Shown here: in pieces, positions 56,896-64,000 of the stretch | Numbering within the stretch: position 1 is the stretch's first letter | How the letters are laid out: every line of letters begins with the position of its first letter | From: Pontibacter diazotrophicus | GTDB taxonomy: Bacteria > Bacteroidota > Bacteroidia > Cytophagales > Hymenobacteraceae | Assembly: GCF_003367245.1 (NCBI RefSeq) | Contig: NZ_QRGR01000031.1 | Span: 1-64,000 of the forward strand | DNA: 64,000 nucleotides | Direction of reading: 5' to 3' | Position numbers and translations under genes: made by a program | Notes under the pieces: model-generated | Databases searched by the model: none | Told to the model about the DNA's origin: nothing | What the model saw: only the letters and a program-made list of their open reading frames with translations

Positions 56896-58068
56896 TCAAG
56901 GAGTGTCCTTGCTGTTATCAGTCTTTACCCCCGAGGGGAGCTTTTGCGGTGTGGTGGTCGGACCGAAGACGTTTATTTTTCCATCTTTCACCTCCATGCG
57001 GTCAATAAATACCACCCTTTCGTCTCCAGTTCGGAGTGTTCTCCCGTGGTAAACGCAGAACATTTCTTTGCCGTCCGGTGAATGTGTGATACTGTTATGC
57101 CCTGTGCCCGTCACCACACCGCCTTCATCGGTATTTTTCTGCAGCACCGGGTTATTGGCTGCTTTTTCATAAGGACCTAAAGGCGAAGCTGCTGTGGCAT
57201 ACCCCACGGCATAATGCTGGCCGCCAAAATAGTTGGCCGAGTACATCATGTAATAGATACCTTCTTTTTTAAACGTGACGGAGCCCTCCGTCCAGCGGCG
57301 GTTCACTTCGCGGGCCGTTACGGAGCGGCTTTCCCACTCGGCCTGCTTGTCGTTGAGGTCAACAGGCGGCCGGAGCAATAAAACCGGCTGGCCAATAACG
57401 CCTGAAAAATCAGGTTTAAGTTCAACGCCATACACCCAGCTTTCTTCAATTTCCTTGAACCATCCTTTCTCTCGGGCCCAGTCAGCTACCTGGCTCTCCA
57501 CCGGGTGTTTGTAGGCCGCACGGGAGTAGTATAAATAGGCTCTGCCATCGGTATCAAAAAACACATTGGCATCAATAATAGGATAGCCAGGGTCAAAAAC
57601 CGGTTTGTTGGCCATATCAATGAAAGGCCCGGTTGGCTTGTCGGCTACTGCCACCCCAATGCGGAAGTTTTCTTCTTCATCTGTAGGGTTTACCTTCCAT
57701 TGTGCACTGTAAAACATGTAAAATTTCCCATTTAACTCGTACACTTCAGGTGCCCAATACGCACCGCCCCAACCGGCATTGGGATCGCTCCAGCCATTTT
57801 TGTTGTCGTGAAAATATACCTGCCCCTCATTCTTCCAGTTCACCAGGTCTTTTGAAGAATAAGAGGCAAAGCCCTTGTCCGCTCCGCCGCCCGTGCCATA
57901 CATGTAATACGTACCCCCGCTGTACAACACGTAAGGGTCTCCGAACTGTATGTTCAGAGGATTTGAAAAGGTGGCATTGGACGTATCAACGCGCTGTGTT
58001 GTCTGGGCCATCACAGGGTGTAAAGACATTCCGAAAAAAAAGAAAAACAAAAGGAGGATATTTTTCAT
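56896..58068 (-). CDS. GH43-family glycoside hydrolase, secreted
   Basis: The protein has 390 residues from the ATG at 58068, chosen because it starts a clean signal peptide (MKNILLLFFFFFGMSLHPVM); an in-frame extension to 58278 is not supported. The five-bladed propeller motifs of GH43 are present: D44 in FGDPYVLYSG (base), DANVFFDTDGRAYLYYS (the second Asp) and RRWTEGSVTF with the catalytic Glu. The family acts on arabinan, xylan side chains or galactan; close substrates cannot be separated by eye. With the CE15 and SGNH esterases it fits degradation of hemicellulose or pectin side chains. Confidence 0.9.
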   Translation of the reverse strand: MKNILLLFFFFFGMSLHPVMAQTTQRVDTSNATFSNPLNIQFGDPYVLYSGGTYYMYGTGGGADKGFASYSSKDLVNWKNEGQVYFHDNKNGWSDPNAGWGGAYWAPEVYELNGKFYMFYSAQWKVNPTDEEENFRIGVAVADKPTGPFIDMANKPVFDPGYPIIDANVFFDTDGRAYLYYSRAAYKHPVESQVADWAREKGWFKEIEESWVYGVELKPDFSGVIGQPVLLLRPPVDLNDKQAEWESRSVTAREVNRRWTEGSVTFKKEGIYYMMYSANYFGGQHYAVGYATAASPLGPYEKAANNPVLQKNTDEGGVVTGTGHNSITHSPDGKEMFCVYHGRTLRTGDERVVFIDRMEVKDGKINVFGPTTTPQKLPSGVKTDNSKDTP

Positions 58069-58642
58069 GTTAACAAGTATACTTCTTTCATACAAAATCA
58101 GGCGAATTATTCTTCGCAGCGTCATGTGGGGATACCTTCGGTGATATTCCGCACAGGGTTCAACCAGAAATAAGGAGAGAACACATCTGACATAAGGCTC
58201 GCGAAGATGATAGCAAACTGTAGTTGAGGCAAAATACGAATAATTCTGCGAATAGCGTAGCCTCTCCGTGGGCAACAAAATCCCCCCGCGGGAAGGCTCT
58301 CACACAATCAAAGGCAAAGGTGGCGTACACGGCTACTCCTGAAGCATAGCGTAACTGCTAAAACGACATAAATGAAATTAGATTGAGGCACCTTTGTTAA
58401 GCATGAAGACAGTGAAAAAGGCTTCCTTGAGATTCTACCATTAAAATTCTTAGAGCATTTTTCCTGGTATTGCCTTGATTCTTTCCTCTGTTTTGTTTCA
58501 TGGTTATGAAGGTAATTATGAAGGGGTTAGTGAGATTTCTTGCATTTATTCTTCATTTGGATTTGTAGCACATGTATTGGAAACGATTTGCAAATTGTTA
58601 ACTTAAAGTGCCTGATTAGGCCAAACCTATTTTGACATTGCC
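58069..58642. other. Intergenic region between divergent sugar genes
   Basis: About 570 nt with no convincing gene. A frame reading into 58278 is an extension of the GH43 frame and is rejected. Promoters of the GH43 gene and of the isomerase must lie here, but I see no clear consensus. Confidence 0.4.
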
Positions 58643-59590
58643 ATGACTGCATTACCTACAAGCCGCCGTAACGCCCTGAAAGTATTGGGTGCAACCGCTG
58701 GAATGTCCTTGCTGCCCGGAGTAGTTGGGGCGGCCTCAACTGCAAAACCTGCCCCCAGAGCAAACTTTATCTACTGCCTCAACATGAGCACGATAAAGGG
58801 CCACAAACTAGGCTTTGTGAAGGAACTGGAAATAGCCTCTAAAGCTGGTTTTCGCTCTGTTGAGATCTGGATGGATTCCCTGCAGGCTTACCTGGAGGGT
58901 GGCGGTACGCTGGCCGAGGCGCGGAAGCGGCTGGATAACCTCGGCCTTAAAGTAGAGAATGCCATCGGCTTTGCCCAATGGATTGTTGACGACGACACTG
59001 CCCGAAAGAAAGGGATGGAGTTGCTAAAACGGGAAATGGAAATGCTCTCACAATTGGGGTGCCACCGTACGGCCGCGCCACCCGTTGGGGCTACCCAAGA
59101 CCCGAGCCTCGACCTGAAAAGGGCTGCCGAACGCTACCGCGCCATTCTGGAGTTGGGCGAGCAAACAGGTGTAGTGCCGCAACTTGAGTTGTGGGGTTTC
59201 TCCCAAAACCTGAGCCGCCTGAGCGAAGTGATGTACGTGGCAATTGAAAGCGGCCATCCCTCCGCCAGGGTACTGCTAGATGTATACCACCTCTACCGGG
59301 GCGATTCCAGCCTGGACAGCCTGCCACTGGTAGGCAACACTGCCATAGAGGTTTTCCATGTGAATGACTACCCGGCTAACACGCCTTCCGCTACTATTAC
59401 AGATGCGGACCGGGTGTATACAGGAGACGGCGTCGCGCCGCTCAGCCGCATTCTGCAATACATTCATAATCCAGAAAAGCCAGTGGTGCTATCCCTGGAG
59501 GTATTCAACAAAGATTATTACGCCCAGGATCCGCTTAAAGTAGCTCAGGCTGGTTTAGTTAAAATGAAATCCATGGCCCGCAGCATGTGA
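58643..59590 (+). CDS. Sugar phosphate isomerase/epimerase-like TIM-barrel protein, Tat-exported
   Basis: The protein has 315 residues. The N-terminus is a twin-arginine signal (TSRRNALKVLGATAGMSLLP), so the protein is exported folded. The xylose-isomerase-like TIM barrel (about 40-310) has GFRSVEIWMD, QLELWGFS, VLLDVYHLYRGDS and VFHVNDYP, which supply the usual metal-binding Glu, Asp and His. Many Bacteroidota have such exported isomerase-like proteins beside glycosidases; the reaction is unknown. It converges on the permease gene with a strong terminator between them. Confidence 0.88.
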   Translation: MTALPTSRRNALKVLGATAGMSLLPGVVGAASTAKPAPRANFIYCLNMSTIKGHKLGFVKELEIASKAGFRSVEIWMDSLQAYLEGGGTLAEARKRLDNLGLKVENAIGFAQWIVDDDTARKKGMELLKREMEMLSQLGCHRTAAPPVGATQDPSLDLKRAAERYRAILELGEQTGVVPQLELWGFSQNLSRLSEVMYVAIESGHPSARVLLDVYHLYRGDSSLDSLPLVGNTAIEVFHVNDYPANTPSATITDADRVYTGDGVAPLSRILQYIHNPEKPVVLSLEVFNKDYYAQDPLKVAQAGLVKMKSMARSM

Positions 59591-59617
59591 TTCGCTGGTG
59601 AATCAGGGGACATATAA

Positions 59618-59654
59618 AAGGAAAGTGGCTGTACACACTACAGCCACTTTCCTT
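59618..59654. terminator. Bidirectional terminator hairpin
   Basis: AAGGAAAGTGGCTGT and ACAGCCACTTTCCTT form a perfect 15-bp stem around a 7-nt loop, between the convergent isomerase gene and permease pseudogene. Confidence 0.85.
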
Positions 59655-59678
59655 CTCCACGGTTTTTCTGCGTTATAT

Positions 59679-60926
59679 TTATTTGGAACGGATGGCTACA
59701 ACCGGGTCCAGGTTGGAAGCCAATACAGCCGGAATAACTCCTGAAAGCATGCCAATTACGGTCGATACGCCAAAGCCTATCATTAAATTGTGAAGGGAAA
59801 ATACTATTTCCATCTCATCCTGAGGAATAAGCGTGAGCAGGAAAACCAGCAATATGCCGATGCCACCTCCTATCACACTCAAAAAGATGGATTCAAACAG
59901 AAACTGGAAGAGGATGAAATAGTTCTTGGCACCCAGCGATTTCTGAATGCCTATGATGTCGGTACGTTCTTTTACGGAGACAAACATAATATTAGCTATC
60001 CCGAAGCCTCCTACCAGCAAGGTGAATGCTCCAATTATCCAACCTCCTTTATTGAGTGCATCAAAAAAGCCTGCTACTACTTTTACTACCATCTCCGTAC
60101 GGTTTAAGGCAAAGTTGTCTTTGTCTTTCGGACGAAGACCACGGACTTTCCGCAGCATGCCCTGCGCTTCGGACTCTAATTCCAGCAATCCGGCATCTTC
60201 CTCTCTCCCCTTTATAAGAATGGTAGCTGAAACTCCCCTGGGTCCTACCTGAAACATCTTACGGAAGGCACCATAAGGTATATAAGCATGCTCATCTATG
60301 TGCGCCATCTCGAGTATGGCCTTGCCCTGCTTTTTCAAAACGCCGGCCACGATAAAATTTAGCCCCCTGATTTTGACCTGTTTCCCAATCGGGTTCTGGT
60401 TTACGAATAGTGCCTCTGCTACGCTATGGCCAATGATGATAACGTTTCGTGCCCCAGCTGCTTCCTGATGCACAAAATAGCGCCCTTGCGCTATGGGTAA
60501 ATCCAGCACATCCTTGTAGCCAAATGTTATCCCATTTAAAGTTATATCTGATATGCTGCTGTTAAGATGCTTTAGTGTAGTATTGTTCCTGGTGGCGAAA
60601 AAGGCAACGCCTGTTGCAGCAGGCGAGTTTCTTTCCAGTTGGCGGTATTCCTGCATCGTAGGCTCCGGGCGCCTGTCATATTCTCACCAGGGAGAGTAGT
60701 TAGAAAAATCCCAGGGCCATTTCTGAACATAAATAACTTTGTCACCCATAAAACTCATGCTTGCCTGCGCATTATGTTCCAGCGAGTCTAAAAACGTAAA
60801 AACTAAAGTGATAGAAAAGATTCCTATCGTGACACCTAGAAGCGACAAAAACGTCCTAAGCAGGTTCGCCTTAAGAGCCTGAACGGCAAACCGAATGCTT
60901 TCTACTATCAGGCGCAGGTAAATCAT
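59679..60926 (-). pseudogene. MacB-type ABC transporter permease interrupted by an in-frame stop
   Basis: From the ATG at 60926 the frame reads MIYLRLIVESIRFAVQALKA, then LLGVTIGIFSITLVFTFLDS (helix 1 of a MacB/FtsX permease) up to SNYSPW, then a TGA at 60684-60686. The same frame continues without a shift as EYDRRPEPTMQEYRQL through the periplasmic MacB domain and the FtsX helices (three, about 59700-60050), ending at 59679. Reading across the stop gives one normal-length protein of about 415 residues. The position is where relatives often have a second Trp, so TGG to TGA is the simplest explanation. It is an inactivated gene or a sequencing error. The cognate ATPase gene is not in the window. 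Confidence 0.85.
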
Positions 60927-60974
60927 TTTGAGTTCAGAACGGGGAAAGCTATCTTATCCTTGCTTCCCATCTTT

Positions 60975-61136
60975 TCATTTAGCATAATTCTTTTCGAAAT
61001 ATGACACCCCTGAAGCAAGATTTTTTAGTAGCAGGGCTACCAGCATTAGCCCGACAAAGAGAACAGCCAGGGTGATGAGAACAACAAATGGCTTGCCCTC
61101 CAGCCAGCCGCATTATTGGCTGGAATACTGACTCAT
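60975..61136 (-). pseudogene. Small membrane protein gene with an early stop
   Basis: From an ATG at 61136 the frame reads MSQYSSQ, then a TAA (61113-61115), then continues in frame as CGWLEGKPFVVLITLAVLFV and a further hydrophobic stretch to KNYAK and a TGA at 60975. The downstream part is a plausible single membrane helix with charged ends. It sits 48 nt upstream of the broken permease gene, on the same strand. I do not recognise a family. It may be a decayed small gene; a frame lying over it in another phase (60979-61191) has a less natural composition. Confidence 0.4.
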
Positions 61137-61221
61137 AAGTCAGGAAGAAAGGTGAAAGCACAAGAAAAGGTATAGCCGGGTTTTTTCGCAATGCCCTTTA
61201 TATGCTTACGCACCTCCCCTC

Positions 61222-61410
61222 CTACCATCTTGCAAAATCCTGTATTTCAGGAATATGCACAACCTCCACAATGTCTAATGTAATGTGCGGCACAGGCTGC
61301 TCTGATTCTGAATCCAGGGTAACTAAGGCTGGTTTGGTTTCCTTTGCGGCTTCTGTATATGCGAAACTAATGCCTCCTAATAAAGTGAATACAAGAACAA
61401 GGATTTTCAT
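61222..61410 (-). CDS. Small exported protein
   Basis: The protein has 62 residues from MKILVLVFTLLGGISFAYTE; an in-frame Met 27 nt upstream would spoil the signal peptide start. After the signal (cleavage likely near SFA-YTE) comes a short acidic mature part (KPALVTLDSESEQPVPHITL, then DIVEVVHIPEIQDFARW). No family is recognised. Small proteins of this kind are common in Bacteroidota envelopes. It precedes the broken small-membrane-protein and permease genes on the same strand. Confidence 0.5.
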   Translation of the reverse strand: MKILVLVFTLLGGISFAYTEAAKETKPALVTLDSESEQPVPHITLDIVEVVHIPEIQDFARW

Positions 61411-61542
61411 AGCGGTAAGTGTTAGAATGCTTGACAAGAACTAATGATACAAATATACCATACAGTACTATGCAATGCAAGCTACTATAAATAAAAATAA
61501 GAGCCACTTAGACCAACACACTAAATTTATCTGTGAACACCT

Positions 61543-61596
61543 GCGGTTTGCGGACTAACAGCAAAAAGTAATTCCCGCTGTTAGTCCGCAAACCGC
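61543..61596. repeat. Perfect 20-bp inverted repeat
   Basis: GCGGTTTGCGGACTAACAGC at 61543-61562 is exactly complementary to GCTGTTAGTCCGCAAACCGC at 61577-61596, with a 14-nt loop. It lies in the 566-nt gap 61411-61976, which has no other recognised element. There is no T-run, so it is not a standard terminator. It could be an operator, a recombination site or the remnant of a mobile element. Confidence 0.8.
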
Positions 61597-61976
61597 GGCC
61601 TGTAGTTTCCCATGATCATGATTGATTTCATTGAAAATAAGATTTAATGCTTTTCCCGGATTGTATTGAATGAGTGGGAAGAGAGCTAATGTAAATTGAA
61701 GGCAAGTGATTCCGGATGTTGCCAAGTGGCAGATCCAGCAGTGACTTAGTGCTATCTGCGTCACAAACCCTTGTAGCTAATTCTAATTTTTTGAAAATCA
61801 AAAACATTGAAAATATTTATCACTTCATTTAATGCATTTCAAAATAGTTTACGTACAATTACAAATGCACCTCTGAATCTTCTCTGGAAGATACACCAGT
61901 TAATAGTTGCCTCTACCCTTGGTCAATGATTTACCTGATGTCAAAAAGATAACCCACCATTAAAAAGGAGGTAATA

Positions 61977-63413
61977 ATGAGCACGTACTCAATAGGCAGG
62001 CTTGATGGGTCAACCATTGCGCTTTCGGAAGAGGATGTTTCTAATTTTTCAAAAAGCCTGCACGGCGAACTCCTCACCCCCGATTCTACACAGTATGACG
62101 AAGTACGGGCAGTCTGGAACGGGATGATAGACCGTCGCCCGGGCCTGATCGTGCGCTGCCATGGCGCAGCCGATGTGGTACAGGCAGTGAACTTTGCCAG
62201 ACAGCATAAGATACGTGTTTCTGTGCGCGGCTGCGGTCATAACATTGCAGGTAGTGCTGTATGCGATGGGGGCTTGATGATTGACCTCAAGCTCATGCAT
62301 GCTGTACGCATTGATGCCATGAAACGCACTGCGCGTGTGGAGCCCGGCTGCTCGCTGGCAGACTTTGACCATGAGGCGCAGGCCTTCGGACTTGCCACAC
62401 CAACCGGCATCAACTCCACCACCGGCATCTCGGGGCTCACGCTTGGCGGCGGTTTCGGCTGGCTCAGCCGGAAGTATGGCATGACCATCGATAACCTTCT
62501 GTCTGCCGACGTGGTCACAGCGGATGGCAAACTCATACAGGCCAGCAAGGAGCTGAACCCGGACCTTTTCTGGGCCATCCGGGGTGGCGGCGGCAACTTT
62601 GGCATCGTGACGTCATTTGAGTTTCAGCTGCATCCGGTCGGACCGGAAGTCCTGTCCGGACTCATTTTTCATCCTTTTGAAGATGCAAAGCAGGTACTGG
62701 AGTATTACCGGGATTTTGTAGCTGGCTTGCCTGATGAAACGGTTGTGTTGGTCGTGCTCCGGTTGGCACCGCCTCTCCCCTTTATTCCGGAGAAATGGCA
62801 TGGTAAAGCAGTTGTAGTGTTTGCCGCTTGCCATGCCGGCGATTTAGACGAAGGAGAGCGCATCCTGCAACCCTTGCGAAGCTTTGGCAACCCAATCACC
62901 GATGTGATAGGCCCGCATACGTATGCCGCTTGGCAGCAGGCGTTCGACCCACTGCTCACCGCCGGAGCACGTAACTATTGGAAATCACATAATTTTGAAA
63001 AGCTGAGCGACGGATTATTCGCCACGATGATTGACTACGTCAAGCAAATTCCGTCCCCACACACCGAAATCTTCATAGGTGCTATAGGTGGACAGATGAA
63101 CCGAGTAGAAGAAACAGAAACAGCATACCCCCACCGAAGTTCTGACTACATCATGAATGTGCATGGCCGGTGGGAGACGGCTGCTGAAGATGACGCCTGC
63201 ATCAACTGGGCCCGCAACTTCTTCCGCGACACAACTAAATACGCAACTGGCGGTGCCTATATGAATTTTCTGACAGAAGAGGAGACGGATCGTATCCGTG
63301 CTGCCTATGGCCCCAACTACGACCGCCTTGTTGAAGTGAAAACAAAATATGATCCGGAAAACCTTTTCCGGTCTAACCAGAACATTGTTCCAGGCAAAGT
63401 GGCCCTATCCTGA
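61977..63413 (+). CDS. FAD-linked oxidase (berberine-bridge-enzyme type)
   Basis: The protein has 478 residues. The FAD-binding-4 domain (about 50-185) has VRGCGHNIAGSAV with H88, the usual site of 8-alpha-histidyl FAD attachment, and GLTLGGGFGWLSRKYGMTID; the Gly before GHN is Cys here. The C-terminal BBE motif appears as NFLTEEETDRIRAAYG, then YDPENLFRSNQNI. The cysteine of bicovalent members is not evident. It probably oxidises a sugar or alcohol with oxygen and releases peroxide. AAAAAGGAGG lies 8 nt before the ATG, a strong Shine-Dalgarno sequence, which is uncommon in this phylum. No partner gene is adjacent. Confidence 0.9.
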   Translation: MSTYSIGRLDGSTIALSEEDVSNFSKSLHGELLTPDSTQYDEVRAVWNGMIDRRPGLIVRCHGAADVVQAVNFARQHKIRVSVRGCGHNIAGSAVCDGGLMIDLKLMHAVRIDAMKRTARVEPGCSLADFDHEAQAFGLATPTGINSTTGISGLTLGGGFGWLSRKYGMTIDNLLSADVVTADGKLIQASKELNPDLFWAIRGGGGNFGIVTSFEFQLHPVGPEVLSGLIFHPFEDAKQVLEYYRDFVAGLPDETVVLVVLRLAPPLPFIPEKWHGKAVVVFAACHAGDLDEGERILQPLRSFGNPITDVIGPHTYAAWQQAFDPLLTAGARNYWKSHNFEKLSDGLFATMIDYVKQIPSPHTEIFIGAIGGQMNRVEETETAYPHRSSDYIMNVHGRWETAAEDDACINWARNFFRDTTKYATGGAYMNFLTEEETDRIRAAYGPNYDRLVEVKTKYDPENLFRSNQNIVPGKVALS

Positions 63414-63453
63414 AGCAGTACGTAGATGATGTTACTCAATCCGTAGTCAATAT

Positions 63454-63482
63454 AAAAGCCCCTTCGTGAAGGAGGGGCTTTT
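63454..63482 (+). terminator. Terminator after the FAD oxidase gene
   Basis: AAAAGCCCCT pairs with AGGGGCTTTT around a short loop that can pair further (TTC/GAA), about 40 nt after the stop codon. The T-run at the right end fits transcription from the plus strand. Confidence 0.8.
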
Positions 63483-63666
63483 CTGTTTGCGAGGAAATTG
63501 GTTGGCATGAGTCTATTCCCTGATTTCTTTTGCGGCGGAAATACTCATATACAGCAGAAACAGTTCCTCTACTCGTACATCAGGTAAAGCATTGTTACGT
63601 TTAACAACCTATAGGACATTCATTCCATAAAGACAAATCTGGTGTATTAAGTTAAATCCTTTTCAA

Positions 63667-64000
63667 ATGGCAACGTCCCGTCAACTGGCTGCTATTATGT
63701 TTACCGACATTGCCGGTTACACGGCCTTGATGGGTGCTGACGAACAAAAAGCATTCGAACTGCTAAGAGCAAACCGCCTGTTGCAACAAGCCCACATACA
63801 GGAATATGGAGGCAGGTGGATAAAAGAGCTGGGCGATGGTGTGCTGGCAAGTTTCTCTAATGCTGCTGATGCAGTGCTATGTGCCATAGCCATTCAACGA
63901 TCCAGTGCCGACGTTGCTGATCTTTACCTTCGCATTGGTATTCATAGCGGAGATGTTATTTATATTCGAAGACAATGATGTGTTCGGCGATAGCGTGAAC
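63667..64000 (+). CDS. Adenylate/guanylate cyclase domain protein, 5' end, apparent frameshift
   Basis: The gene starts at 63667 (MATSRQLAAIMFTDIAGYTA) and matches the class III cyclase homology domain: FTDIAGYTALM with the metal-binding Asp, KELGDGVLASF with the second metal-binding Asp, and RIGIHSGDVIY. The frame then stops at 63978. In the next frame EDNDVFGDSVN follows, precisely the expected continuation (GD-V-x-x-x-D-V-FGD-x-VN). One extra base near 63968 therefore shifts the frame, whether by mutation or sequencing error. The gene runs off the window, so further domains (often TPR or periplasmic repeats in relatives) cannot be seen. Confidence 0.8.

Noticed and set aside
60979-61191. 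70-codon minus-strand frame MRKNPAIPF...
   Set aside because: A shifted frame over the same DNA gives a more natural membrane helix; Cys-rich composition and lack of family argue against it.
1-64000. CRISPR arrays, tRNA or rRNA genes, intact transposases or integrases, phage structural genes
   Set aside because: Looked for by eye and not found; weak or diverged tRNAs could still be missed without a covariance-model scan.

Overview
The window looks like chromosomal DNA of a Bacteroidota bacterium, most likely in the Cytophagales/Hymenobacteraceae (Pontibacter-like); no 16S gene is present, so the genus is only a guess. The grounds are Bacteroidota-type promoters (TAnnTTTG -7 boxes), Bacteroidota-flavoured families (DUF4369 thioredoxins, DUF2723, carboxypeptidase-regulatory-domain outer-membrane receptors, GxxExxY protein) and moderate GC in most genes.

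Layout. 1-9451 (minus): 5' part of a giant nonribosomal peptide synthetase, C-A-T-C-A-T-E-C-A, running off the left edge. 10258-15462: a sulfur/persulfide module made of a Crp/Fnr-type regulator, a persulfide-dioxygenase-rhodanese fusion, two half-size YeeE/YedE proteins, a TauE/SafE exporter and a TlpA-like thioredoxin. Three of its transcription units carry a TGTGA-N6-TCAC(A/T) operator exactly 21 nt upstream of a TAnnTTTG box. 16294-22607: amino-acid permease, DUF983 protein, outer-membrane receptor, CE15-like esterase. 23097-28900: tripartite RND efflux operon. 29332-38931: small lipoproteins, a HEPN-like protein, a kinase/P-loop fusion, a Gfo/Idh/MocA oxidoreductase, two TlpA/DUF4369 proteins and a dienelactone hydrolase. 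39087-42613: two carbohydrate esterases.

42706-47404 is the accessory region. Remnants of a type I restriction system (hsdM fragment at 43372, hsdR fragment at 47105) surround a GxxExxY gene framed by palindromic repeats and an AT-rich gene for a 783-residue protein. That protein combines a PD-(D/E)xK-like motif, a DGQHR (DndB-like) domain and a C-terminal HEPN-type RNxxxH motif. It is the best candidate here for an undescribed, probably defensive, system.

47499-56661: neutral zinc metallopeptidase, AI-2E-family transporter, EEP-family protein, DUF2723 membrane protein and a two-component system with four helically phased TGTTAA-like boxes in front of it. 56896-59590: GH43 glycosidase and a TIM-barrel sugar isomerase. 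59679-61136: a MacB-type permease gene and a small membrane-protein gene, each interrupted by an in-frame stop. 61977-63413: FAD-linked oxidase. 63667-64000: start of a class III nucleotide cyclase gene with an apparent frameshift.

Three fold-back, MITE-like elements with related terminal inverted repeats lie between genes at 15753, 22705 and 42706. No tRNA, rRNA, CRISPR array or intact transposase gene was seen.
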